Shown here: piece after piece, positions 1-12,249 of the stretch
Layout of the letters: each line of letters begins with the position of its first letter
Position numbering within the stretch: position 1 is the stretch's first letter
Assembly: GCA_025738555.1 (NCBI GenBank)
Contig: JAOVFP010000005.1
Coordinates: 2,914,001-2,978,000 of the forward strand
Direction: 5' to 3'
Source of the DNA: Cyathus striatus
Taxonomy: Eukaryota; Basidiomycota; Agaricomycetes; Agaricales; Nidulariaceae
DNA: 64,000 nt
Made by a program: the position numbers and the translations under genes
Notes under the pieces: generated by a model
What the model saw: the letters and a program-made list of their open reading frames with translations, nothing else
The model's database searches: none
Told to the model about the DNA's origin: nothing

Positions 1-975
1 TCTTGGTTGCACCGGCGGCTATTTCTTGAAACTCCTGTTGATCTGAAGCAATTCACTGCGTCCTTTTACCTTCCTGTACTTGCAGTTCAGTGCATTCCCT
101 AGTGGGTTAATGAGCAATTATGTATCATTACGAAGGCTCCGGGACCCGCGGTAGCGGAGATGATATCGACACTAGGCATCACCCCATCGAGGCAAAGACC
201 GGGTTTGCATCTGTGCCTAGCCAACTACTGAATATATGCTGCGTTGCGAGGATGATCGTCAACCGGGTTATGCCCTAGAAGTCACAATGACATGATTTGT
301 CTCTTACAACAGACCAAAAATGGACTGACATATGTACAAGTTCAAAAGGTAGAACAACAAAGTAGGTAACTGTTACGTAGACTGCTGAGAAGAATGGAAA
401 TTGTGGTGTTACAGTACGTGCCAGGTAAACAGAAACAGAAATGGTAAAATGAAGAGAAACAGGAGACAGTAAGAACTACAAGGCAACGTACATAATAGTT
501 AAGCAGCGAGCGCAAATAAGTCGGAAGGGAAACGGGGAGACGAAGCGCAAAGCGGAAGCATCTGCACTCAAAGAGAGCCAGTGCCACTGCCCACCTCCAC
601 CTACCTCGCTGCTCAATCATCTACCGAACTCCTACAAGAACCTCGGAACCGAAAACGCTATCTACACACCCCGCACTCTACATCCATAACGAAGCCTGCC
701 CTGGTGGCAGTGGGTACTGGCTCACCCACCTCCCCCCTCCCCCAAGCATGGCGCAACGCAGCTGTAAATAACCGGGACAAGGGCGTGTCGTTCACGAAAG
801 CCTGCAATCGTGATAGCTATTCAAGCCCATGGAATAGGTTAAGGGAAAGAGATCTTGTGAGCCATCTGAGAATAGAGTTACTGTGTTGAATCAACGGCAT
901 CGCTCTCCCGCATCTTCGCCCCCTAGCACAACGTGTTCATTCATCGCCTCCAGCCTTCCTCCAGTGCGTGAAGAG
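1..975. other. no gene recognised
   Basis: Both strands hold only short ORFs without recognisable motifs. A phrase near position 205 (GTTTGCATCTGTGCC) recurs at about 49,916 inside a degenerate repeat, so part of this stretch may be a diverged copy of that repeat. Confidence 0.4.
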
Positions 976-3806
976 TTACAGTTGAATCATCTGCACTGCA
1001 TGTCCCATACCTTCCTTTCCCAACACAATGCGGTCATGCAGCACATCCATGACTCTCATCGTAGTGTCCAACCTTCCTTTCAGCTCATAATCCACATCTC
1101 TCTTGTTCAGCATTAACAAGCTCTCCAGCTCGCCACGCACGCTTTCAACGAGGGGCATTACAGCGGTGCGTGTCATTTGTTTGACAGATTCTGAGCATTC
1201 TGAGAGAATGTAGTTTAGTTGCGTCTCTGATTTAGAGCTTTGTCGGTCAGGTGTGGGTGAAGGTGGTGGTGAAGGCGGCGCAGAAAGGTACATGTGCAAC
1301 TGAGAACGGAGAGATTGAATCGTTTCTTTCGTTTCTTTATGCTGCATATCAAGGGAGGATATCTTGTGTGAGAGCTGCAGGATGACCTATTAATATCCAA
1401 TGTAACCAAAGAAACAAAAGAGCAACACACTTCTTCAAGCTTTACATCCCACCCTTCCCGGTCTTTCATCTCTACCTCAATTTCAGCATCCAATATCTTA
1501 AGCCACTCTTCCATATCGTTGATGTCGCCTGAGATCTCTTCCGCTTCTTGCGCAGTAAGATCGACCATACCCTCCACTTCACCTTCCTTCTCCCTACCTC
1601 TCTCGAGCTTCTTCTGGACCGAGCGGAGATAATCATCTACTCGAACTTCAACAATACCCTCCAAGCTGTCATTGAGCTCCAAATCATGCTGATCCAGGAG
1701 CTCTCGCAGTTCTTTGAACACGGACTCGTACGAAATTAGCTGGTTGAGAATTTCTTCTTGTTCTTCGGGGGTTGGCACTGGCGGAGACGGGGGAGGAGAG
1801 GGTAGTCTTTGGACTGTCACCTGCTCTTGCCCTGGCACAACGCGCCTCAATTCTCCCCATTCATCATCAGACACTTTGCGTATCGCCCCACTATACTCGT
1901 CTTCATTCTCCTTCGCAATTTCTTCAACGATGTCCAACATCGCAGCACGCATCTCTTCCGCTGTCTTCTTAAGTTCCTTGACGTACTCCACCATCTCACG
2001 ATAATGCTCTTCGTCTTCTTCCTCGTTCTCCACTTCGATAACTTCGCCTGGCTCTTGTTCGAAGATAGGCCATGAGAATTGATTGTGCACCAACTGATCG
2101 AGCGCAGCATCTGCTTCTTTTATTGCTTCTTCGATTGATGCTTCGAGCTGGCCTAGCTGTGTGGTGGTTTCTGATATTGTGCTTGGATTAGAGAATGCGG
2201 AGCGCTGGAATAAGTCGAGGGTTTGACGACCGGTGGCTAGTTCCTCTCTAAGAGAGACGATGTTGTCGTAGGCTAGTATAGCATCAGCCATCAGGCTACG
2301 AGCGCCATACCAAACCTATTAGCATCTTCTGTAGTCATGAAGGGAAGAAAGGAAAGACGCACGCAGCCCTCTCCGTCCACAATTCTTTCCTTTCCCTCTC
2401 TTCTGGACCCTCATCCTTCCCATCAGGAGCTTTCTCTACAGAGCTCACAGGGCTATCACCCTCGTTGTCCTCAAGATCTTTGAAGCATTCAGGCTCTGTT
2501 GGCAGTGGCGGCGGCGGAGGTATTGGAGGCTTGGCAGTAGGTGGTGGCGGTGCAGGTTTCCAAGGTATGGAGAAGGATGGGCTGTTCGCGGACATGGGCG
2601 TAGGTGGAATAGAGATTGTAGGGCGCGTGCGGCCTGGAGTAGGAATATTGTTGTCCTCGGATTGCGAATCTACATCCATAATGTTATCGCCTCGATGCAT
2701 ATGGCCATTTTGTTTTGAGATACCATTCCCGTTTATATGTTTTGTCATAATTCTTGGCGCCCTCGGAGATGCGTAATCCGCGTCCATGTGTCCGTTTATA
2801 TACCCGTTAGCCCCATTGTTAGTAGGAGATAACAAGGCGCGTGGGCCAGTGGGCGGGTGCCTGAGGGTGTTAGGAGAGGTAGGGGTCATGGCTCCGTTGT
2901 GCGATCGCGACACCGTTCTCCAGCTAGTAGTTTCGCCGTCACCTTCACTTGTATCCATGGCTGACCAAAGGCTAGTACTAGAATCCATATGCTCTTCTTT
3001 AACACGGTATCTTTGAGTCTTTTTTTCTTTCCTCTGAGTTTCGTATGGTTCTTGCTTGATAGGACCCCCACCGCGTAATACGTAGTCTTTCTTGTGCCCC
3101 CAATTATGGTCTAAGTTCCGTTCCTGTGAGTTCGACCGTGAACGTGACCTATCAGCGTCGGATATGCGCCTTGGTTTCTCTCGTTCCTTCCTTTGCAGGT
3201 ACTCGTCGTCGTGCCTTTGCTCCTTATCCCTATCCCTGTCGTCGCGTTCTCGATCCCTACGCTGTGTCTTGGTCCGGTCACTTTCCCAGACCTCCTCAGT
3301 CTTGTGCCAACCACGGTCACGTTCTCTATCTGGTTTGTCCCACTCTCTTTCACGGGGTTTATTGTACCCGGGTGATTTCGACCTGCCTGACTTCCTCACG
3401 TATGGCTGTAGCTCGTCCCACCAGTCGTCGTCTGGATGGACAAAGCGACAGGTATAGCGCGTTCGCGTGCAGCCACCGTCTACAGGATTTCCGTTCGCGT
3501 CGAAGAACTATAATAAGAATAACAATTAGCGAAAGTTGGTTGAATGCAGGTTTCTAGTGAGGAGGGGGTTGAGAAGCGAAGGAGATGAATGTGGGCAAGT
3601 AGCGCGGGAAGTGAAAGAAATCAGACACCGCTGTCTCAGTGAGTGGGTGTATGTACCCTCGGACTGTCCTCAACCAGCAGTTTCTCTTCGCAGCACTCTC
3701 AGAGTCTCAGCAGCTCTCGGCTCGTCGCAGTTGCGGGCAGAGATGAAACGGAAAATTATGTAAAAAGGAGACTTACAAAACATCGCCGTCTGGCTTTAAA
3801 CGGCAT
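976..3806 (-). CDS. RS-rich, coiled-coil protein with a possible CCCH-like motif
   Basis: Function unknown; a nuclear RNA-related role is only suggested by composition. Reading leftward, exons join cleanly in frame: about 3507-2359, 2315-1431 and 1386-976, with introns 2358-2316 and 1430-1387 that have branch-like CTAAT/TTAAT and TAG acceptors. The N-terminal part has a short Cys/His motif (GC-x6-C-RFVHP), then a long Arg/Ser/Asp/Glu-rich stretch, a Pro-rich block (PPPP runs) and, from position 2291 on, a Glu/Leu-rich coiled coil with a second SPPPSPP tract. The stop is at 976. The first exon is uncertain: ATG at 3806 is followed by a canonical GTAAGT donor near 3777, but the phase only fits a downstream acceptor (CCTGTAG near 3478), not the nearer TATAG at 3508. 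The CCCH reading is therefore tentative because the first Cys depends on that exon. Confidence 0.6.
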
Positions 3807-4499
3807 CCTCTTAACCCCCACCACGGTCCACCGCCTCCCGAATTAGGTTTGCCTCTTTCCAATTGCTTTCCAAAGCCCACAATTTTCTAGGTTTTAAGGT
3901 GCGCACAGTTGCACTTCAGTTTCCAATTGCAACGCTCCAACTGATAAGGCGAGTCTCTTGCTGTTGATGTAGGTTCTTGTGTATGATTGGAATCTTCCCA
4001 CTTGTACTTCAGGTCCCAGGAGCTTTCACAGCAAGCTAAAATAGTACACTTTGCTCTTGGTTTGCTCTAGTTTGGTCGAGGTCCGAACAGGGCGCCTGGC
4101 GTCCTCCTCGAACTTCAAGTTTACGTAGAGCGAAAATAAGAGAAAGCTCAGGGAATGAAAGTTTCAAATCGCTTGTAGAGACTAGGAACTGCAGGCAAGG
4201 TAGCCACTTGCACGAGCTTTATTAAGTATAATTGTCTTCCGCAACTAATCACACGCCGAATCGGGTTTCGGTCTGCGTGCAACAGAAAGGCAAGCACCTC
4301 GGCTGATTCATGTTGCACATGCCAATGATGCCATCCATGACGATCGACGATCGATTACAATTTATAGGATTGATACCTCCTGTGGGTAATTCCGGAATGT
4401 ATATACGGACTTTGTAAGTTGTATATTTGTACATCTATGCTGGTTATGTACGTGTACTTACTCATTCTCAACGTGTATTTTTACTTGCTAACCCTCTTA
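3807..4499. other. intergenic, probable promoter side of the RS-rich gene
   Basis: No convincing ORF. The stretch lies upstream of the minus-strand RS-rich gene and runs into the satellite array. No TATA box stood out. Confidence 0.35.
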
Positions 4500-6960
4500 C
4501 AAAGTACTAGCAAGTCGTCATTGGTGCCAAACGGTCGCTTCGATGGTGCCCCTTCACGGGGTGGAAATTTTCAATCCAACTCTGTGGTACACTGGCACTC
4601 GCAAGGTACTTAACCACCACAGTCGCTTCCTGATGCTCCATTCGCGAGGCGGAAATTTTTCAAGCCAGGACTGTGGTGCTTAAAGCACATTTACAGTAAC
4701 TACAGGGATACCTCGTGGTACACTGCGTCAAGAAGTTGGTTTCTTTAACTGCCAGAAAGGCTTCACTATTTCTCTATATAGAACTTAACATCACATTCAT
4801 GGTGCCCCCTTAGGACCCCTTATTTGACCTGATGCTCATGCCTCATGGAAAGTGACTTTGGGGTACTTAAAGCACCATAAATATGCTGCTGGTGCTAGTG
4901 AATCGCGACACGTACTAGAGTCCTGAGTCGCCTCCCTTGGCGTCCTATAGGCTATTCATGAGGCGGAAATTTTTCCAAGCCAAAACTATGGTGCCTAAAG
5001 CACATTTACAGTAATTACATGAACACCCTATGCTGCACTATGTCAAGAAGCCAAGGATTGTACTTGCCTTTAACTCCCAGAAGAGCCCCTATATTCCTTG
5101 TATAGGTGCAGACATTCCTTGTTACAGGAAATATCACGCTCTGGGCGCCTTACAAACATCAAACTCTTAGGATCCTTCATTAACCTTACACTCATGCCTC
5201 ATGGAAAGTGAGTTTGGGATGCTTAAAGCATCATAAAGATGCTACTGGTGCTACTGAATTGCGACACGCACTGCAGTCACCTCCCTTGGACCTTGGTGTC
5301 CTATAGGCTATTCATGAAGCGGAAGCTTTTGAAACCAAACTTGTGATGCATAAAGCACATTTACAGCCTTAATTATATGGATACCCAGTGGTACCATATG
5401 CCAAGAAACAGAAGCTTTTACTTGTATTTAACTCTCAGAAGATCTTTCACAAAATGAATTTGGGTGTTTACAGCACCATAAAGGTGCTACTAGTGACTTC
5501 TGAATCGCAACATGTATGAATACATTCACCTCCCCTGTGGCCCTATTAATGAGGCGTAATTACATAGATACTCTATGCTTCGCTAGAAATTTTTGAGCCG
5601 AGTCTGTGGTAGATTAGTACTTACAAGGTCCTTTTCCACCACAGCCGAAGTTCACGATGCGGAAATTTTAAAATACAGACATGCGGTTCTTACTACAGCA
5701 CAATACCTCATGGTGCACTATCTCAAGAGGCTAGCTTTCTAGTGCTTACTCTCCATTAACTGCAAGAACTTCTTTTTTCCCTGTGTAGGCGTGCACTTTC
5801 CGTATTATAGAATATCACACTCATAGTGCCTTACAATTTCCAGCACTTAGGAGCCATAATAACTGGATACTCATGCTCCATGGAAAACAAATTTGGGAAC
5901 CATTGCTACTAGTGACTTGTAAGTCACGACACGTACGACTACATTCACATCTCCATGAGTCATGATGTTCGCAAAGGCGAAATTCATTGTTAAATTTACA
6001 GACTAGTACATGCATACCACATGCTGCGCTACTTCAAGAAGCTACTTCACATGCCCGAAGATCCTTTTTACTTCCTTGTATAGGCGTGGACTTCCCACAC
6101 CACTGAAAACATCACACTCGTGGCGCCCTGCAATTACCGACACTTAGGACCCCTTATGACCGGATAATTGCTCATACTTCATGGAAGGTGAATTTGGGTA
6201 CCTAAAGTACTTTAAAGGTGCTACTAGTGAGTCGCGAGTCGCGACGCACAACTACATTCACCTCTCATGGTGCCTAGGTTCATGAGACCTACCTCTCACT
6301 GTTTCCACCTATGCTTCATGGGAAATGAATGTAGATGCTTGAAAAACCATAAATGTGTTACTAGTGACTAGCGACTCGTGAGTCGCAACGTATACGACTA
6401 CATTCACTTCCCCTGGCGTCTTATTAATGTGGCGAAATTTTGAAGTCATACCCGTCGTGCTTATAGCACATTAAATGGCTTCTTCATACTGCGCTAAGTC
6501 AAGAAGCTGGCTTTCCTCTTCACATTTGACTATCCGAAGGGCTTCGTTATTCTGTAGAGACGCAGTGACCTTTCCACATTACAGAACACACCACTGTCGC
6601 GGCGTCTTACAAGTGAGACTCATAGGACCCCATTTTAAACTGGAAATGACTTTGGATATTGTAATTTACGGTGCCACTGGTGAGTCACGACACCTACGAC
6701 TACAGTCACCTCCCCAGATGCTCTATTAATGAGGCGAATCATTTTCAAGCTAAGCATGCGATACCCTAAGCACATTTACAGCATTTACATGCCAGATACC
6801 ACATGCTGCGGTACGTCATCCTCGTCATTATCAGTTAGAAGACCTCATATGTTTCCCAATATAGGCGTGGTGTTTCTGTATTATAAAAAAACACCGCATT
6901 TTTGGCACCTTACAAGTGCACATCCCAGTGAGTCAGGAACCCCACTTTGAAGCGAATGCT
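4500..6960. repeat. degenerate ~300-350 bp tandem repeat (satellite-like)
   Basis: The same succession of phrases returns about every 280-350 bp with heavy divergence: a GAGGCGGAAATTTT-like phrase (near 4640, 4957, 5315, 5655, 5965, 6430, 6728), then TTAAAGCACATTTACAG, CAAGAAGC, TATAGGCGTGGAC, CATGGAAAGTGAATTTGGG, GTGCTACTAGTGA and a short GAGTCGCGACAC element. About seven to eight units are visible. There is no coding frame shared between units, so this is a decayed satellite rather than a gene family. The right part (from 6191) is also the left end of the 12.9-kb duplicated unit. Confidence 0.75.
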
Positions 6961-9020
6961 CAGAAAAGGCTTTGTTGCGTTAGTAATGACTCTTCGAGGT
7001 ACGCAACAGTCCGCTTGCATCGAGTTGTTTGGTATCACATTCATTAAAATGATCTCAGAAGGTATTTCACCCCGTATAAAGTACTGACATCACCACTTTC
7101 GTAAATGCCTTGTGGTAATTCCGAATGTCCGAGTGATTCAGCGTCAAAGGACGAGCGAACTTTCTCACGTACTAGTAGCACCTTGGCCGCAGTAGCCTTT
7201 TGTACGGTTTACTGACTTTTAATATTTCACAGCCATTACATGTAAACACAATCTTCAGGCTTAAAGAACTAAACACCAGCAACCTGGAGATACTCATATA
7301 CTTCATGGGTAGTTTTCGTAATCCAGCGTCAGAAGACAAATCGTATACGTGGTGGGTTAGTTTAGTGGCTGAAACGTGGTGGGGTTTACTAGCTTGAAGT
7401 CCTCGACTAGTCAACAGCCATTATTCTTCGCACCATGTTCACCACGCGTACAAGTAGCTCCCATAGTACGCTCTGGACGTATGGAGAATCATGATTTGGC
7501 GTCAAAAGAGGTCAAAAGACGAGCCTTGCATTTAGACAACCAATGTTTACTGATTATTAACGCCTTACAGTGATTACGCGCAAAGTACGCCTTTCACGCT
7601 TCAAACTTCACTCTCCAGCTCCGGTGCTTTGGTTTCGGTTGATTATTTTACACCAAATAAATTACAGAGAGCATCATTTTCATACAGTGCATACTAGTCA
7701 CAAGTTCTCCCATACCAGACGCCAAAACACCTCAAGGACAAATGATTCGGCGTCAGAAGATGAAACTTGAATGCAGGCTGCAGCGTTGCTTGGTTAGTGG
7801 CTCTTGACATATTTGACACCTGGTTAATCTCACATTTTTCGCAGTCGTAAAATTTTCAAATAGTACTTCTCGACTCGGATCCATTGGTATCACCTCCATT
7901 AAATTCTCAGTCCCAAAATTTATGCCACGGCGGTGAACCGAGATGTCTTCCGTGGTCTCGACTCGCCTTCAATGCCAGCACAGAAGCTCAGAATCTCTTG
8001 GAATGTTTTTCATCTCATATATAACTCTCCCATGCGCTCAAAGTAGTTCCTACCGGTTTCAGTAGCTTCTCTCGCACCATCGCCGAGCCCAGAACCACCC
8101 TCACATGGTTCTTTTCTGTTAAGCATGGTTCACATTTCAACTCAGCGTCATATAACAACTCTGAATGAATAAGGTATGAGCGCTGAGCTGGCACTCCAAA
8201 GAATGCTTCACGCCTCGTGCGTAAGGTGAGTATTTGTGTATAAAGTTATGCTCGCCTTTCGAAGATCCCTAACAAATGTCCTGCAGGCCGAGCAGCTATG
8301 CACTAGACTTTGCATCTTCAAGCTTGAAGCTTAAAGCGTATACTTCGGCATCACCTCCATTACTAAAATTTTCTTTATCTATGATCCTCAAAAATGCAGA
8401 CGTAAGTTTGCAAGTGATTCTTTCTACAAGCATGCTAAGATACTGCAATGCAAAGTTGAAGCGGTGGGAAGTTCCGACACTCTTGTAAAGCTTCACTAAA
8501 CCCATGCGTGACACATGACGTAATGTCACTGTCACAAAGCTAAGTTAAGTAAGTATTCGAACTTCGAAGTCCCCAAATAACCTACATCCTTACTGGTAAG
8601 TATCATTCCATTTTTATGTTTAGTAATTACTGCTACCACCGCGACACGAGTGAAATGTGTGCTGGCGCTGCAAAGAAAGTTACTGGGGTTGTTTACGCCT
8701 CGTGCATACGGTGGGTTCCTTTCAAACTTTCCTTGGACAGTCCAGAGAACACAACTCCATTTGCTACAGATACCCCAATGGTAATACACAATCGAACTTC
8801 CGGTATCATGATAATTGGTTAGTATAGACTATAGTACAACATTTGGCGCGCCATTATCATTATTGATATGGCACCCATCATAACTTAAGTTGTTGATCCT
8901 AGGTATTCTGCTTGTTGATGGTTGCAATTCTGTGTTTCTCGACTGTGAGTGAAAATGTTGAGAGTGTAGTAGGAACTTAGAAATTTGACATACCCATGTC
9001 ATCTTGTAGGAGATCTCTAG
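6961..9020. repeat. degenerate repeat region, no gene
   Basis: A second repeat theme is visible: a GATTCGGCGTCAGAAGACGA-like phrase near 7136, 7322, 7493 and 7744, and a GGTATCACCTCCATTAAAAT-like phrase near 7030, 7885 and 8350. Spacing is irregular (about 170-850 bp). The short ORFs here do not resemble known proteins and are identical in the right duplicate only because the whole block is duplicated. Confidence 0.5.
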
Positions 9021-10616
9021 TTATGTAGAAATCAAGTTACGAAGCCGACGCAGGCCACCAATACTTTTATTCCAACGTGATCTTGCCGACGATCGCATCA
9101 CATATTTCATAAGCTCCTTATGTGTCACTTGCGTAAAGTCAGGTGGTGTTTGCATGTCCCCGGTTCCATAAAAACTTTGCACAGAAGGTATGAGTTGCGT
9201 AAATCGCTTCATAGTTTTATGTTCTAGAGCGAAGCAATTAAGGAAAATGCTCAAATCATTGAGCTTCCATTGACGAAGTTGGGTTCGATGTGCTTCAAGT
9301 TTTGTCCTTAGATATGGCTAAGATGCGTAAGTGAATAAAACCATATTAGACATATAGACACGGTACCCATGGAACGATCATCCACATCCCAATCTCCCAA
9401 CAGTGGATTTTCAGCTTCCTAATATGCGAAAATGCTGGCGACAGTATGTTTACGTCTAGCTTTTCCAAGAAAATAGAAAGACTTGTTAACTCAGTTAATT
9501 TAGAAACTGAAGAGGTAAGGCATTGAATATCTTCATTGGTGGAAATCCAACTCCTTATGTCGAGATGTTGCAGGGTTTGGGCATGTTTCGGAATTATATT
9601 AAGCAAGTTATTAAGGTTGAATTCTCCGGATATAGTTAATGCTGAAAGCATTACACCGTTAGGAAAAGGTTGCTCCCGTGTTGAACATAGCAAGACTGTT
9701 TCCAAAGGGTAATCGAGACTGCTCAATTCCAGTTCGAGGTTCAGCGCAAGTTGCTTGGACATTGAGGCTTGTCGGGTGATAAATTGTCTGACAGTGAAAC
9801 ATTGTTCGGCATCTAAGCCCCATATCCCCAGTGATAGCTCCTCGAGATTAGGAAACATAGTCAGGCGGGAAAACATTAATCCTATGTCGGTGGTGCCACA
9901 TATATTTATATTTTTGAACTCTAGCATGTGGAGCTGCTCTGCTAGGTCATTGATAAATGGCAGTAGCTGGTCGAATAGACTATCTTGCGCAAAGTTGCTT
10001 TCGTGCAAATACGGGATGTCTACGATAAGTTGCTCGAGAACTGGTAAACTGGGTGCTGGAGGTATAGCAAGTTGGCAGAACCGGATCATGCCCGATATTT
10101 CTAGTCTCCGAAGATTCCCTCCCATTTTCTTCCACAGGGAAATAAAAAATTCATTCAGCTCATTGTCGAGTTCTGGTAATGTGTCCACCAAATCGAAACT
10201 CTCCGGGTCGACTCGTTCATAGGCTGAACCACAGAGAGATATGCCAGATAAATTTGGTATAGAATCCATCGAGGACATTATTTCATCCAAGAATTCACCC
10301 AAATCTGAGCGTTCAACGAAGGTAGCGTTTATGCTCAGTTGTAACTGGGTTACATATTTGCCTATCATAGGGTCCCTAAGTACGATTATGGAGCAACTAG
10401 TCAGAACCAAAAGTAGTCATTAACGGCTTACACTTACCGTACGCGCTCCAATTTTCTTCTCCAATTCTTGTGCCAACCATGTATTTCAATCTCTTTATAC
10501 CGACATCGCAGAAAGACCTGGAAGAAGGCTGTGTTGAGAGACATCATCTGGTGTAAGTCGCGACTCGATAAGTATTGGCCAACTTGATACCAGACATGAT
10601 GAGGAAGGTCCTGCAT
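9021..10616 (-). CDS. F-box/LRR-like protein (left copy, intact)
   Basis: Probably a substrate-recognition subunit of an SCF ubiquitin ligase. Three exons join in phase: 10616-10438, 10396-9367 and 9317-9021, with introns of 41 and 49 bp. The total is 1506 nt (501 residues plus stop). The N-terminus (residues ~1-45: DLPHHVWYQVGQYLSSRDL, then a MMSLN and FF segment) has the hydrophobic spacing of a fungal F-box. Residues ~70-400 show repeated L-x-x-L-x-I/L units typical of degenerate leucine-rich repeats in agaricomycete F-box proteins. The C-terminal exon is basic. The start is the first ATG before the F-box-like helix. It is transcribed away from the SDR gene, sharing the 440-bp gap. The right copy (21909-23506) is frameshifted. 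An F-box function is inferred from pattern, not from a search. Confidence 0.75.
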
Positions 10617-11058
10617 GGCTGCTGGAGAAATAGCAGAAAGATTGAGATGTTCAGAACTGCCGGGAGAACGGTTGGAATTTGACTAAGCATCAGCCATCTA
10701 AAAGGCTGTACAAGCTGCGGTGATCAACAGTAGGACAGATCTTCTTGAGCGCCAATCAGCGTCACAAGTTTGTTCAAAGATATGGCATGGACATTGGACA
10801 TTGATGCTGACTATTCGCAAGATGATAAGCATAAGAAAGCAAGCTGCAAGTCCATTTCAATTAGAGTATAGCCTGTAACACCATTCGGATATTAAATGAG
10901 GTCACCAGTGACCGGTGACCAGCCAACCCCTACTTATAAGTATAAGTACTTACCTACGCAGAAAGAAGCCGCTAGGCGTGGCCTCTGAGTTTGAATGTCC
11001 GACTATTATTAGTATAAAGGCTGGGCTCAACACTAAGGATCCTGAAGTCCCAACAACG
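10617..11058. promoter_or_regulatory. divergent promoter region with palindromes
   Basis: This gap separates the divergent F-box-like and SDR genes. It contains GGTCACC-AGTGACC-GGTGACC at 10900-10920 (nested inverted repeats) and ACTTAT-AAGT-ATAAGT near 10932-10947. Such palindromes could bind a dimeric transcription factor; this is inference. The same sequence recurs in the right copy around 23790-23840. Confidence 0.4.
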
Positions 11059-12249
11059 ATGTTGGCGGAATCAGCTGAAACTATTCCAGTCTGGTTAAGT
11101 AATTCAGTGATACATCTATCAATCGCCTTTAATTCTGATACTTTACTCTTCTCTGATAGTCACTGGTACTTCAAGCGGACTTGGTCTGGCCCTTGTGCAT
11201 GCCGTCCTTGAAAGCGGTCAACGCGTTATCGCAACCCTCCGCGATCCATCAAAACATGATGCCTTGAAGCAGAAATTCAGTGAAGATCAACTGATCGTAG
11301 CACGTCTGGATGTAACATCGGAGGAGTGGCCGCGATGAAGTCAATTCCGTATTCGATCTTGCAAAATCACAATATGGACGCCTTGACTTCGTTGTGAATA
11401 ATGCAGGATACGGAATATTGGGCGAAATTGAGGCGGTTTCAGAAGACGAAGCCAGGAAGTTGTTCGAGGTGCAATTCTGGGGACCCATGAGGATTAGCAA
11501 GCAGGTATGAATCTAAACATACTACTTGAACTATACATCAGTTAAACAGTAGTGCACATAATGTATCAGGCAGTAACATTTTTCAGAGACCACAATCCCC
11601 AAGAAAAAGGAGGAAGGATAGTAAATATCACAAGCATGGGAGGATACACTGGGGAACCAGGCCTCGCATTTTATAGTGCAAGTAAATATGGTAGGTGAGT
11701 CAAGTTCAACGAAGCTACTCCGATTGCGTATCTAATGTCGGTTTACAGCCCTTGAAGGACTCACCGAGGTAAAGGGATTTCAAATATCGATGATGCAAAG
11801 TCAATTAGCACTCACCTCGGGTTTAGGCATTAGACCGAGAAATGTCGAAGGATTGGAATATCAGAGCCATTATCATTGAACCTGGTAGCTTTGATTCCGA
11901 GTGGGTGAGGGGCTCTATGCTTAGAGTTCCTCAACCTCTACAATATGCCGACCCAGAAAATTCGTCGTCGAGAATTCGACGAATTCTGACTCCAGGGGCT
12001 GGCATTGCGCTTGGAGATGTCAACAAAATGGCGAACGCCATACTTAAAATCGCAATAGAACCTAATCCTCCAGGTCGTCTACAACTTGGCAGCGATAGCT
12101 GGAAGTTAGTTAAAGAGCAAAACATGCTAACCAACAGAGAAGCTGATGTATGGAAAGAATTGTCGTGCAGTACGGATAAAGATGGAGTAGTGGACGGTAT
12201 TCAACGAGGGGAGGCGATAGCTGCCGGTTTGGGTATTATTCACAAGTAA
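11059..12249 (+). pseudogene. short-chain dehydrogenase/reductase with a frameshift (left copy)
   Basis: NAD(P)-dependent oxidoreductase of the classical SDR type; substrate unknown. Exons 11059-11098, 11160-11504, 11570-11690, 11749-11768 and 11827-12249 join with correct phases. Visible motifs are the cofactor TG-x3-G-x-G (TGTSSGLG), VNNAGYG, the catalytic Ser region NITSMGG and YSASK (Tyr and Lys of the active site). The summed exons are 949 nt, one more than a multiple of three. The break lies near 11320-11335, between LDVTSEE and the downstream DEVNSVF frame, where the read-through frame meets TGA. The right copy has exactly the same sequence there, so the lesion predates the duplication or reflects a shared read. 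Without it the protein would be about 315 residues, normal for the family. Confidence 0.75.

Noticed and set aside
342..889. Two ~100-codon ORFs on opposite strands at the left edge
   Set aside because: No motifs, low-complexity translation, no splice partners.
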